This document shows, piece after piece, positions 43,501-52,039 of a DNA stretch of 64,000 bases. This stretch comes from Dysgonamonadaceae bacterium. Its GTDB lineage: Bacteria; Bacteroidota; Bacteroidia; Bacteroidales; Azobacteroidaceae. Location of the stretch: contig JAITQA010000029.1 of the NCBI GenBank assembly GCA_031289145.1, positions 1 through 64,000 of the forward strand, given 5' to 3'. Each line of letters opens with the position of its first letter. The first letter of the stretch is position 1. A program made the position numbers and the translations under genes. The notes beneath the pieces were generated by a model. That model was not told the DNA's origin. It searched no databases and worked only from the letters and a program-made list of their open reading frames with translations.

Positions 43501-43984
43501 CTTTGCCGCTTGGAAAGGACTCGATTTCAATATGTTGTGGCAAGGAGCAGGCATGTATTCCTTAAAATACAATGAAATTTTAGGCCAAGTTCTTGCTCTG
43601 GATTCTTCCAATTCACCGGCTATCTACTATGACCGTTGGCATTTAGCCGACATATATGATCCGAACAGCGACTGGATTCCGGGAAAATTTCCGGCGACCC
43701 GCCGTTTGGATTCAGACAACGGGGCTAATTATCTTGAGAGCGACATTAAGCGCGTAGATGCCAGTTATGCCCGCTTGAAAAACATTGAATTGGGTTATAC
43801 AATACCCGCCCAGTATTTGAAATTGCTGGGAATCAGCAATTTGAGATGTTATTTCAATGGATTTAACTTGTTGGTAATCTGCAACAGCTATCTAAAAAGC
43901 TTTGACCCTGAAATTACGGATGGCAATGGTTTTCAATATCCGCTTTCGAGGTCTTATAACTTTGGTGTAAATCTTACTTTTTAA
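40550..43984 (+). CDS. SusC/RagA TonB-dependent transporter with STN domain (PUL 2)
   Basis: 1144 residues. After the signal region, an STN signalling domain (LLSLKMDKQPIEEVFDAIE... to LSYIIKDRQVMIARKE, about 48-125), a carboxypeptidase-D-like domain (SLSGKVMDENGEPLIGVSIS, about 143), the plug (EVVVVGYGTLKKETLSGAIS, LAGKVSGLQIRQNNG) and the barrel to a terminal Phe. STN-bearing SusC proteins signal substrate binding to the FecR anti-sigma factor. The long N-terminus before the signal helix (MKITVLLLFLGIGNVFS) is usual for this subtype, so I keep the 40550 start. Confidence 0.96.
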   Translation: MKKILYQKRLSINNLCYILKIMKITVLLLFLGIGNVFSKSYSQSALLSLKMDKQPIEEVFDAIENMSEYVFFFSDEIKSDIKKKVSVSAKSTTLDKILDDLFEETELSYIIKDRQVMIARKEGSAGFAALQQQPEKPHSLSGKVMDENGEPLIGVSISVKGTDTRTITDSRGNYYIETPSDGMIDFSYIGFQNLSVSVNKRTTIDIVLKEDAQSIDEVVVVGYGTLKKETLSGAISTISNKDILTTKSPSLAVALAGKVSGLQIRQNNGLPGSFNTNINVRGLGTPLFVIDGVVRNEPTEFQKLNPEDIESITVLKDASAAIYGINSSNGAILVKTKSGSKGPLRASYNMLFGITSPTHHTEMMNVKQYWEIRNEDGVNSGGAPYFSSREELEKAQALPYTNWYDEVFKQSAFQQQHNLILQGGNETVSTYFSVGYNTDNGLFRSGDIGYNKYSLRNATKFNVNKDLIVELNLYGYTDYRKQPGTWDDAFFYLNKAVHGLIPSETVYANNNPLYYNRPRPLNDNPIQFSERDNFGYGEWRDRFIQVSLGITYNIPSVEGFKIKLQGAYDAKTYIRTRVQKRIVNYIYSPATETYSSYNNYDPSIQEENTNLSRVNFQGHLLYEKQIAGDHNVAAVLVGEARENNDRYLSGKRFYEGDFFTIDVIDRAPSTNQQTSGNTSRSTYMSLIGRLNYDFRNKYLFEFAFREDGSYRYAPEKRWGFFPVVSIGWRIAEENFFKDNLPVISNLKLRASHGITGQDAGSPFQHIVGYSSYNGYVLDASGKYVNGYTSGSLSNQNLTWTTSETSDIGIDSEFWNGKLTFSMDVYRRNRSGLLTTRLQALPNTFGASLPQENLNKDRTDGFELLLGHKNRINAFQYGVSANMNVGRTKTIFTESAPFRSSMDRWKNGSVDRWHDIGWGYQVVGQYQNYEEIRNGVIETGSYGNSRTLPGDYIHLDVNGDGIISGADMAPIFWNGQPKLNFGITFFAAWKGLDFNMLWQGAGMYSLKYNEILGQVLALDSSNSPAIYYDRWHLADIYDPNSDWIPGKFPATRRLDSDNGANYLESDIKRVDASYARLKNIELGYTIPAQYLKLLGISNLRCYFNGFNLLVICNSYLKSFDPEITDGNGFQYPLSRSYNFGVNLTF

Positions 43985-43996
43985 TCATAAAAAAAT

Positions 43997-45904
43997 ATGA
44001 AAAATATATATATTTCCATAACGTTTTTGTTTGCCCTCGGATGGGGCGCGTGCACCGATTTCCTGGAGGTGGAACCGAAAGACCGCTTAACCGCGAATGC
44101 CCTGTTTATGAGTGATGCGGGTATTAATGCCTATATTGCCGGACTATATTACAACTTGCCGATTGAGGATTACAGGTATGACTTTTGTAGTAAATTTAGT
44201 GTAACTCGTTGCGATGGAGGTAAAAACAATATGATGTCTACACCTGAAGCCGTTCATAGCGAGTGGGGCGACCATGCCGGAGAGTCCAACCGGTATAATA
44301 ATTGGACGGACATATACGCATATATCCGTAAATTCAATGAGTTAAAGGACAATATTTCCCTTATGAAACCGAGTGATCCCAATACATTGACGACCTTGAA
44401 GGGAGAGTATCATTTTTTTATAGCTTACAGTTATTTTGCGTTGGCAAAACGATATGGAGGCGTACCGATAATTACCAAAGTCCAGGAATTTAACGGCGAT
44501 TACGATGCAGTTAAAGTACCCCGGAGCAAGGAGGTGGATACATGGAAATTTATTTTGTCCCAATGTGACAGCGCCGCCTTGTTTTTACCCAATTCAACGA
44601 TACAAGAACGTGCAAATAAATGGACGGCTTACGCCTTAAAATCAAGGGCGATGCTTTACGCCGCTTCCGTCGGCAAGTTTTGGAGTCTGAATGGAGCGGC
44701 GCTTACCGGTCCTGCCGTGACACAAGGTTTGGTTGGCGGTTTTACGCCCGACGACATTCAATTTTTTTACCGGGAATGTATCAATGCTTCGGCTGAAGTT
44801 ATAAAAAGCGGAAAGTTTTCTTTGCATGGCGGGTCTCCTGCTACCTTGGAGGAAGCGGCAAATAATTATGGCCAGGTATTTACGAGGGGTGTAGGTATTT
44901 CGGAGGTTATTTTCCTCAGAAGATATTTCTATCCCGGCACCGCACACAATATGGGCAAATGGCACGAACCCAATCAATTGGCGGTTGAATACGGCGGTCG
45001 TTGCTGTCCTACCTTGGATATGGTTGAAGCATATCCGAAAATTGATCCGGTTACCCGTTTCGGGACTTATAATGTAAAATTGGAAACCACCGTCAACGGA
45101 GAAGAGGATTATACAGTCGGCTATTCATTCAATCGTAACCATAACTACAAAAAGTATGACAATCTAAATGATATTTTTGCCGACAGAGACCCTCGTTTAT
45201 ATGCTTCCGTCATTATTCCAAATTCTTCATGGGGTGGAAAAACCATTGTTATTCAGGGAGGTATTGTTAGACAAGACGGAACTGCCATCTGGCTGGCGAA
45301 TGACAAATATACATTTAACGGTATAGATTATTTCGGGAAAGGCGATGTGAATGAAGGAAATGTTTCGGGTTGGGTCAGCAATCGCGCCAACGGTAGCCGT
45401 ACAGGGTTCTTGTTGAAAAAATATTTGACAGGGCAAAACGATCAGGTTTGGGACCAGGTGCTAACGCCTTTTACCGAACTTCGTTATGCCGAGATTTTAC
45501 TGAATTACGCCGAAGCGGTTGCCGAAAGCGGATTATCAAATGCATCGAGCATCATCACGGCGGAAGAAGCACTGAACAAAATCCGCAGACGTGCCGGATT
45601 CTTGGACAATGTGGCATTAACCGCTCAAAGCGTCCGATATGAACGGAAAGTTGAATTTGGTTTGGAATACAATGCGAATTGGGAATATTTTCGTCGCCGG
45701 GAATACCACACATTTTTCAATAATACAAACCATCGCAAAGGTTTAGTACCCATGCTTGATTTTACATCCGGTTCCCCGAAGTATATTTTTGTGCGTGCAA
45801 ACGCAGAACCCGGCAATAGTCCGAAAATTTTTGAAAGCAAGGCATATTATCGTCCTATTCCCGGCATTGAGGGTAACTCACTGATTCAGAATCCTAATTA
45901 TTAA
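43997..45904 (+). CDS. SusD/RagB family lipoprotein (PUL 2)
   Basis: 635 residues. Lipobox GWGACTDF and the classical opening CTDFLEVEPKDRLTANALFMSDAGINAYIAGLY. The C-terminal half has LRYAEILLNYAEAVAESG and the RRAGF and FRRREYHTFF blocks of SusD. It is the surface glycan-binding lid of the transporter, 12 bp downstream of susC. Confidence 0.96.
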   Translation: MKNIYISITFLFALGWGACTDFLEVEPKDRLTANALFMSDAGINAYIAGLYYNLPIEDYRYDFCSKFSVTRCDGGKNNMMSTPEAVHSEWGDHAGESNRYNNWTDIYAYIRKFNELKDNISLMKPSDPNTLTTLKGEYHFFIAYSYFALAKRYGGVPIITKVQEFNGDYDAVKVPRSKEVDTWKFILSQCDSAALFLPNSTIQERANKWTAYALKSRAMLYAASVGKFWSLNGAALTGPAVTQGLVGGFTPDDIQFFYRECINASAEVIKSGKFSLHGGSPATLEEAANNYGQVFTRGVGISEVIFLRRYFYPGTAHNMGKWHEPNQLAVEYGGRCCPTLDMVEAYPKIDPVTRFGTYNVKLETTVNGEEDYTVGYSFNRNHNYKKYDNLNDIFADRDPRLYASVIIPNSSWGGKTIVIQGGIVRQDGTAIWLANDKYTFNGIDYFGKGDVNEGNVSGWVSNRANGSRTGFLLKKYLTGQNDQVWDQVLTPFTELRYAEILLNYAEAVAESGLSNASSIITAEEALNKIRRRAGFLDNVALTAQSVRYERKVEFGLEYNANWEYFRRREYHTFFNNTNHRKGLVPMLDFTSGSPKYIFVRANAEPGNSPKIFESKAYYRPIPGIEGNSLIQNPNY

Positions 45905-45917
45905 ACATTACGTAAAT

Positions 45918-46607
45918 ATGAAACGAATATATCAAATTTATTTTCTTGTTACCATTTTATCCATTTCCCTTGTTTCTTGTGACTTGGATAATTATGACGG
46001 TCCCGATGCATCTATTTACGGTTCGGTGAAAGATGTCAAAGATGGCGTGCTTATTGAGCAGGATATAGAAGCCGGTTCCAAAATCATACACAAAGAACTG
46101 GGTTTTGAAAATCCGCAGGAGCAACAAATGGTTTTCAAAGTAAATGGAGAATATCGCAATAACATGATTTTTTCCGGTCGTTACGATATCTATTTCAACG
46201 AAAGCAATTTTGTTAAACCGGATACACTGAAAGCTTACGAAATCAAAAAAGGTGAAAATAAACTTGATTTTGTAGTTCTGCCTTATATCCGGGTAACAAA
46301 TGTTTCCATCACCAAGGTGGGAGACGAAATTGTAGCAACTTTCACCATTACGCCAACCGTTTCCAACAATGTGAAACAAATCGGTTTATTTGGGCATATA
46401 GACCGCATCGCCGGCAACCAATATGCGCTTCGGAGGACAACACAGGACATCAATGCCGCATTCAAGGATACGCCTCGAAATTATACATTAAAACTCAAAA
46501 CAGACGGTTTTACAAAAGGACAGGCGTATTATTTCCGGGTGGGCGGAATAATCGATGTTGCCAACGCAAAATATAATTATGCGCCTTCGGTTAAACTTAC
46601 CATTTAA
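45918..46607 (+). CDS. DUF3823 family lipoprotein
   Basis: 229 residues with lipobox SLVSCDLDNYDGPDASIYGSV. Two beta domains as in DUF3823: an N-terminal part with GRYDIYFNESNFVKPDTLKAYEI and a C-terminal part with VTNVSITKVGDEIVATFTI. It occupies the place directly after susD where surface glycan-binding proteins are encoded; family function is not established. Confidence 0.85.
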   Translation: MKRIYQIYFLVTILSISLVSCDLDNYDGPDASIYGSVKDVKDGVLIEQDIEAGSKIIHKELGFENPQEQQMVFKVNGEYRNNMIFSGRYDIYFNESNFVKPDTLKAYEIKKGENKLDFVVLPYIRVTNVSITKVGDEIVATFTITPTVSNNVKQIGLFGHIDRIAGNQYALRRTTQDINAAFKDTPRNYTLKLKTDGFTKGQAYYFRVGGIIDVANAKYNYAPSVKLTI

Positions 46608-46622
46608 TACTATAATATCCAC

Positions 46623-48623
46623 ATGAACAGACTCATCTTTTTATGGACGGCTTTATCGGTTAGCTTGTCAATCAATGCCCGGGAAGCGCTTATATTGGAA
46701 AATAACCTGCTCAAAGCCGAATTTGACGTTAAAAACGGTTCGCTCATTCAACTGGTCAATAAGGCGACCGGTTGGAAAATAGTGGACAGGGCTTCATTAG
46801 GGCAGTCGTTTGAGTTGCTTGTGCCTCTCTCGGATACGGATATCCGGTTTAATGTGGTGAAAGGCATTGAGCAAAAGCCCCCCGTTATTGAGAAGCAAAC
46901 CGGCGGGATTGTTTTTAATTGGAGTGGATTGAGCGCCAAAGATATGAAAGAAGTAGCGGATATAACGTTCAAAGGCATTGTTTGTCTGACAGAAAATGGT
47001 CTTGAATACAGCGGAGAAGTTATCAATAACAGCCCTTATCCGGTAGAGTATGTAGCATGGCCTTTTTTAGGCGAGGTTTCAATCCCTGATAAAAATCAGC
47101 CCTTTTATCACAGTACCCGGTCCGATGCTAAAGAATTATTTCCTCATTTTTCCAATGAACACGGTTATTGGGGGGTAGATTATCCCACGTCTACCTCCCA
47201 CCTGCCGGAACATGCGTTTGCATCGGTTCACAATAGAGAGCAAGGTTTTATCGTATACGGTAAAGGCAATTTCCCTACAAACCTTATTATTAATTCTTTC
47301 GAATTGATTCCGGGATTTGAATTGAGAAATACAAATCCGTACTCGGATGAAATGGACGGGCAAGCGGTAAGAATTCAGTTTAAATCGAATCAGGTAATTT
47401 ACAATCAGTCCGGAGAAAAAACGATTCTTAATCCCGTTCATCTAGCTTTATATAAAGGGTCTTTGTACTCCGGTATAACGCTCTTCAAAAAGGCAAAAAG
47501 TGTTTCGGTTTTCAATTCACCCGAATGGATTCAAGACCCTTTGACCTGGCAAAATATAAGCATCAACAATGGAAATGAACTTATAAATTATGCGAAAGAA
47601 GGGGTGAAATTCGGAGTTGATGTGCTTTTGGTGAGGGGATGGTATCGCGAATCAAACGGAAACTTGCAAGAAGTACCAGGTATGAAAGAGGCCATTGATG
47701 AATGTCACAAAACGGGTATACGGGTTGTTCTTGCCACAAATTGGACTGCCGCAAACAAGCGCCTTACAATTTACAAGCAGGAACTTAATCAATACCTGAT
47801 GCTTGACCCCTTCGGCATTTCGTACAATAATTCATTTCTCTGTCCGCTCTCAAAACGGGTGCAAGAGAAAGTGATTGAGGAATGGTCTGCTTTACAATCA
47901 CTCCGGTTGGCCGACGGGGTTATTAACGCAGACAATAATCATTCGGATAAATCGTATCTTTGTTTTGCGCACAATCACGACCACAGATACGGAGAACCGA
48001 CTGTTAACGGGACGATGGATACGGATGTTTCAATGGCGGAAATTATCCGGGGTTATGGAAAAGAGAGCAAGGTCGTATTGGGATTTGGATTTATGGACAT
48101 GCAAAATCTGATGTATGACGGTTACCAAATTTCATCATCTGCTCCGCAATTTTCGAAACATCGTTGCTTAAATCCGGCTACTCCCATATTGTCGACTGTC
48201 GATGTGAGAAATGCCCGCAGAGACATTAATTTTGCCCTGCTAAACAGGTTTAATATTTCGTATGAACTTCAATTTCAGCGTAATCACTTGGAAGATTATC
48301 CTCATATCACGGCTTATGGCAGGAACGTAAAGTCTTTTAGAAATCAATACGGCGATTATATTTGGGACGCGGAATGCATAGGTCCGGTGGAAAATTTAGT
48401 AGAAGGAAACGACCTTTCCCACGCAATGTATATCAGCAAAAAGAATGGAAAAAAATCGGTAGTTGTTGTCAATACAAGCACGAATCAATCTTCTTTCGTA
48501 ACACTGAAAACAAACGCACCCCATAATTTTGTATACGCTTCTCCGGAAAATCCCGCGATGCAGCCTTATCACGGAAGTCTTGAAGTTCAGCCTCAATCGG
48601 TAATCCTTTTTTTAGAACGATAA
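46623..48623 (+). CDS. Putative glycoside hydrolase, DUF6259-like, copy 1
   Basis: 666 residues with a signal peptide ending near INAREA. An N-terminal beta-sandwich (LENNLLKAEFDVKNGSLIQL, ASLGQSFELLVPLSD, WPFLGEVSIPD, LPEHAFASVHNREQGF) leads to a TIM-barrel-like centre (GVKFGVDVLLVRGWYRES, MKEAIDECHKTGIRVVLATN). A conserved acidic/histidine block, DGVINADNNH...YLCFAHNHDH, lies at about 430-455, followed by a C-terminal beta domain. I assign it tentatively to the DUF6259-type group, which looks like glycosidases. It is a paralogue of the next gene (12-bp gap); both end in a SVILFLER/SAIVVIEK-type strand. Substrate is inferred only from the mannan-type neighbours. Confidence 0.6.
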   Translation: MNRLIFLWTALSVSLSINAREALILENNLLKAEFDVKNGSLIQLVNKATGWKIVDRASLGQSFELLVPLSDTDIRFNVVKGIEQKPPVIEKQTGGIVFNWSGLSAKDMKEVADITFKGIVCLTENGLEYSGEVINNSPYPVEYVAWPFLGEVSIPDKNQPFYHSTRSDAKELFPHFSNEHGYWGVDYPTSTSHLPEHAFASVHNREQGFIVYGKGNFPTNLIINSFELIPGFELRNTNPYSDEMDGQAVRIQFKSNQVIYNQSGEKTILNPVHLALYKGSLYSGITLFKKAKSVSVFNSPEWIQDPLTWQNISINNGNELINYAKEGVKFGVDVLLVRGWYRESNGNLQEVPGMKEAIDECHKTGIRVVLATNWTAANKRLTIYKQELNQYLMLDPFGISYNNSFLCPLSKRVQEKVIEEWSALQSLRLADGVINADNNHSDKSYLCFAHNHDHRYGEPTVNGTMDTDVSMAEIIRGYGKESKVVLGFGFMDMQNLMYDGYQISSSAPQFSKHRCLNPATPILSTVDVRNARRDINFALLNRFNISYELQFQRNHLEDYPHITAYGRNVKSFRNQYGDYIWDAECIGPVENLVEGNDLSHAMYISKKNGKKSVVVVNTSTNQSSFVTLKTNAPHNFVYASPENPAMQPYHGSLEVQPQSVILFLER

Positions 48624-48635
48624 AAATAAAGCACA

Positions 48636-50726
48636 ATGAAGAACATATTATTTGCACTGATTTGTTTTGTGTATACACTGAATATCAGGGCGCAAGAAAG
48701 CCATGTATTGGAGAATAAAGACTTAAAAGCGAGGGTTCATCTTAATGACGCTGCTTTAATCGGGCTGGAAAGCAAGTCGACGGGATGGAATGTTATCTCC
48801 ACGGCTACTTATGGGCAGTCATTTGAAATAAATGTCAAACTAAGTGACGGCGCCTTTCATGTTGTTAACGGCAAATCACAAAATAAGCCCGAAATAAAAA
48901 TCAACAAAGACGAACTCATCTTTGTCTGGGATGGAATAAAAGTCGGATCAAGTGTTGTGGACATTGTTTTTGAAGGCCGGATAAAAATTACAGACAGGGG
49001 ATTGATATACGATGGCGTCTTAAAAAACAATTCGGACGCGGTCGTTGAACAACTCTCCTGGCCGTTTATCGGCGAGGTATCCATACCGGAAAAAACAGAT
49101 CAATTGTTGTTTCAGTACATGAATTATACAAAATTTAATACAAACGAATTATACCCCGGCTATTCCGGCAGGGGATGGAGTAATTTACCCGAACATTCGT
49201 TTACTTTGATTCATAACAGGAAACAAGGTCTCTACCTGTCCAGTGAAGATGTTAAATTTGAAGAGTATATCCGGTGCGAATATGAGACCTTGCCTACAAC
49301 AGGATTTTCTTCCATGGCCGGAGAAGCAGGTTCTAAAAAAAATAATGGGGAACGAAATCAAATGAAGATTCAGGTGAAGGTGGCGCGGATGCTTTATCTT
49401 CAGCCGAAATTGGAAGTGGTGTTTATGCCGGTTGTGCTCACTCCTTATTCGGGCGATTGGCACAAGGGTGCGGATATCTACAAAAAATGGCGGAAAACGT
49501 GGTATGTTGCGCCGCACCGCCCCGAATGGGTAAAAAAAGTAAATGCCTGGCAGCAACTTCAAATTAACAGTTCGGAAAGTAATATTAATTTCAAAATCAA
49601 GGATTTGAATCAATATGTCGACGAATGTGTAAAATATGGTGTCGATGCGATTCAACTTACAGGATGGACACGGGGAGGGCAAGACAGAGGTTTGCCTTCG
49701 CATGATCTGGACCCGCGCTTGGGAACGGTGGACGAATTTAAAAGGGTAATAGCCGATGCAAATAAAAAAGGCATAAAAATATTGCTGTTTACCAAATTCA
49801 CTTGGGTTGACATGACCGCCGACCTGTATCCGGATTGGGCTTCGCATGTAGCATGGAATAATCAAGGTGATACTTGTCGGCATCCGGGATATAATTACAA
49901 TACTTACACCCAATTGTTGGGAATTAACACCCGCAGGTTCGGAATTTTCTGTATGATGGATAAAGACCTTCGCATAAAGCTTCATGCAGCGTTTCAAAAA
50001 TGTTTGGATTTAGGCGCTCCCGGCATGGTATATGATGAAAATCAACACCACGCAGGTACGATGCTTTGTTTCAATCCCAATCATGGGCATCAAATTCCCG
50101 GCTTTGTTTACAAGGGCGCCGATTTGTTAGGGCGCGAGTTTATGGCAATGTGCAAACAATCAAATCCCGATTTTCTGATGGTCGGAGAAGGCCCGTATGA
50201 TATCCAGTCGCAATATTACAGTACATATACCCGAGCTGATTACAATCACGAACCGGTACTTCGGTATATTGACTCGGATATCCCTATCGCATGCGCCGTT
50301 ACTGACCACTATGATAAAAATCAAATCAATATGTGTCTGGCCAATCAATATGCGATCAGTTACGAATCCAGAAATTTCAAAGGGCATTTATGGGAATTTC
50401 CCCGTGTCATTGCATATGGGAAACAGGTAGATGACCTTCGTAAAAAATATTCCGATTATCTATGGGAAGCCGAATTTAAAGACACGATAGGAGCTGTGGT
50501 CTCCGGCAAAGATTTGAAATATACTGTCTTTGCTCGCAAAACAGATGGGAAAAAAGCGGTAGTGGTCTATAATACAAATACGAAAGAAGAGAATCATGCG
50601 GAAATTTCTATAGTCGGCTCAGGCCTTCGGCAGGTGATTTTTAGTCCGGAGAAACAAACGCCGGTTGCATTTGGGGGAACTGTCGTCATAGCGCCTCAAT
50701 CCGCAATCGTTGTTATTGAAAAATAG
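48636..50726 (+). CDS. Putative glycoside hydrolase, DUF6259-like, copy 2
   Basis: 696 residues with a signal peptide (LFALICFVYTLNIRAQ). Collinear with copy 1: LENKDLKARVHLNDAALIGL, TYGQSFEINVKLSD, WPFIGEVSIPE, LPEHSFTLIHNRKQGL, then barrel segments CVKYGVDAIQLTGWTRGG and ADANKKGIKILLFTKFTW. The conserved block is MVYDENQHHAGTMLCFNPNHGH at about 463-485. The Asp-x-Asn-x-x-His and CF-x-x-NH-x-H residues shared with copy 1 are candidates for the active or metal site. Copy 2 has about 30 extra residues, mostly in the centre. The two copies are diverged, so they may cut different linkages. Confidence 0.6.
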   Translation: MKNILFALICFVYTLNIRAQESHVLENKDLKARVHLNDAALIGLESKSTGWNVISTATYGQSFEINVKLSDGAFHVVNGKSQNKPEIKINKDELIFVWDGIKVGSSVVDIVFEGRIKITDRGLIYDGVLKNNSDAVVEQLSWPFIGEVSIPEKTDQLLFQYMNYTKFNTNELYPGYSGRGWSNLPEHSFTLIHNRKQGLYLSSEDVKFEEYIRCEYETLPTTGFSSMAGEAGSKKNNGERNQMKIQVKVARMLYLQPKLEVVFMPVVLTPYSGDWHKGADIYKKWRKTWYVAPHRPEWVKKVNAWQQLQINSSESNINFKIKDLNQYVDECVKYGVDAIQLTGWTRGGQDRGLPSHDLDPRLGTVDEFKRVIADANKKGIKILLFTKFTWVDMTADLYPDWASHVAWNNQGDTCRHPGYNYNTYTQLLGINTRRFGIFCMMDKDLRIKLHAAFQKCLDLGAPGMVYDENQHHAGTMLCFNPNHGHQIPGFVYKGADLLGREFMAMCKQSNPDFLMVGEGPYDIQSQYYSTYTRADYNHEPVLRYIDSDIPIACAVTDHYDKNQINMCLANQYAISYESRNFKGHLWEFPRVIAYGKQVDDLRKKYSDYLWEAEFKDTIGAVVSGKDLKYTVFARKTDGKKAVVVYNTNTKEENHAEISIVGSGLRQVIFSPEKQTPVAFGGTVVIAPQSAIVVIEK

Positions 50727-50759
50727 GTTCAAAATTATACTATGTAATTATTCAAAAAC

Positions 50760-51908
50760 ATGGCCTTTATCAAATTTTACTTTTTGTGTTTTGTGTTTTT
50801 CTTTGTCGGCGTAAACCTCGTTGCTCAACAGGATAATTATAAGGAAGTCTTTCCCGATGCGGATAAAACTGAGTTTATGTATGTGGACGGAGACGCTCCG
50901 GATTTTACAACATTTTGTTTTTACTACAATTGGTACGGTAACGTGAAAAATAACGGAAAGGATATTCATTGGGCGCATCCGGTAATGAAATCCTCTCCCT
51001 CGGATACGACATCGGGCTATTTGCCCGGCGGAGACAATATTGCCACCAATTTTTTTCCCGAATTGGGAACATACAGTTGTACGGACACAGTGGTTATTTC
51101 CCGCCATATACAGATGTTGAAACAGGCGAAAATAGAGATAATCGTACTGACATGGTGGAACATCCATGATTTCGGCTATCAAAGCGTACCCCTAATCATG
51201 GATGAAGCTGCCAAAAATAACCTGAAAGTGTGTTTCCATATTGAGCCTTTTTCGGGACGGAATGCACTTACGACCCGCGAAAATATGGTCAATATCATAG
51301 ACCGGTACGAGAATCACCCGGCCTTTTACAGATTAAACGGGAAGCCGCTATTCTTTATTTATGACTCTTATCTTACCAAAGCGGAAGAATGGGCGAGTTT
51401 GCTTCGTCCCGAAGGAAAAATAAGTGTAAGAAACACACTTTATGATGCCATTATGATCGGCTTATGGGTAAAAAAAGGTGAAGAAACTTTTTTTGAAACA
51501 TCAGGTTTTGATGGTTTTTATACCTATTTTGGGGCTACCGGTTTTACTTACGGGTCAAGTCCTGAAAATTGGATGTATTTGCAGCAATGGGCAGATAAAA
51601 ATAAAAAAATATTCATTCCCTGCGTTGGCCCAGGGTATATTGACACACGTGTAAGGCCGTGGAATACAGCTACAACTCGCGATCGCGAAAACGGTGCGTA
51701 CTACGACCGGATGTTTCAAGCTGTCGAAGATTGCGGTTCGAAATTTGCAGGCATCACATCGTTTAATGAATGGCACGAAGGCACACAGATCGAGCCTGCT
51801 GTCACATTCGAATCAGATTTTTTTAATTATTTGGATTATAGTCCATTAAGTCCGGATTACTATTTGCGTAGAACCGGTTATTGGATTGAAAAACTTCAGA
51901 ATAAATAA
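50760..51908 (+). CDS. GH99 endo-alpha-mannosidase/mannanase
   Basis: 382 residues, the normal length of bacterial GH99. Signal peptide, then family blocks FYYNWYGNVKN, GYLPGGDNIATNFFPELGTYS, IVLTWWNIHDFG, HIEPFSGRNALTTRENM, KPLFFIYDSYLT, YDAIMIGLWVK and IFIPCVGPGYIDTRVRPWN. The catalytic motif SFNEWHEGTQIEPA has Glu337 and Glu340, the two acids used by characterised GH99 enzymes. These enzymes cut alpha-mannose chains internally (alpha-1,2-linkages next to a substituted mannose). It is the last gene of PUL 2 and gives the strongest hint about its substrate. Confidence 0.95.
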   Translation: MAFIKFYFLCFVFFFVGVNLVAQQDNYKEVFPDADKTEFMYVDGDAPDFTTFCFYYNWYGNVKNNGKDIHWAHPVMKSSPSDTTSGYLPGGDNIATNFFPELGTYSCTDTVVISRHIQMLKQAKIEIIVLTWWNIHDFGYQSVPLIMDEAAKNNLKVCFHIEPFSGRNALTTRENMVNIIDRYENHPAFYRLNGKPLFFIYDSYLTKAEEWASLLRPEGKISVRNTLYDAIMIGLWVKKGEETFFETSGFDGFYTYFGATGFTYGSSPENWMYLQQWADKNKKIFIPCVGPGYIDTRVRPWNTATTRDRENGAYYDRMFQAVEDCGSKFAGITSFNEWHEGTQIEPAVTFESDFFNYLDYSPLSPDYYLRRTGYWIEKLQNK

Positions 51909-51969
51909 ATTTTTTACACCCCGGTTTAGTGCTTCAATTATGCGAGGAAATACGCATTAATAAAAAAAC

Positions 51970-52002
51970 TTGCTTATTTTTCCATATAAATCTGTATCTT
52001 TG
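51970..52002 (+). promoter_or_regulatory. Promoter of the mannosyltransferase-like gene
   Basis: -7 box TATCTTTG (51995-52002) with a TTG at 51970-51972, spacer 22 nt. It lies downstream of a possible earlier start at 51929, supporting translation from the ATG at 52040. Confidence 0.7.
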
Positions 52003-52039
52003 TGTCGATTTACAGAATAATTCATGTATCATAGTTCTC

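Noticed and set aside
49185..49997. 270-codon minus-strand open frame
   Set aside because: Antisense to the second DUF6259-like gene, which is supported by its paralogue.
51930..51965. Possible terminator after GH99 (ATGCG/CGCAT)
   Set aside because: Only a 5-bp stem with mismatches around it; not convincing.
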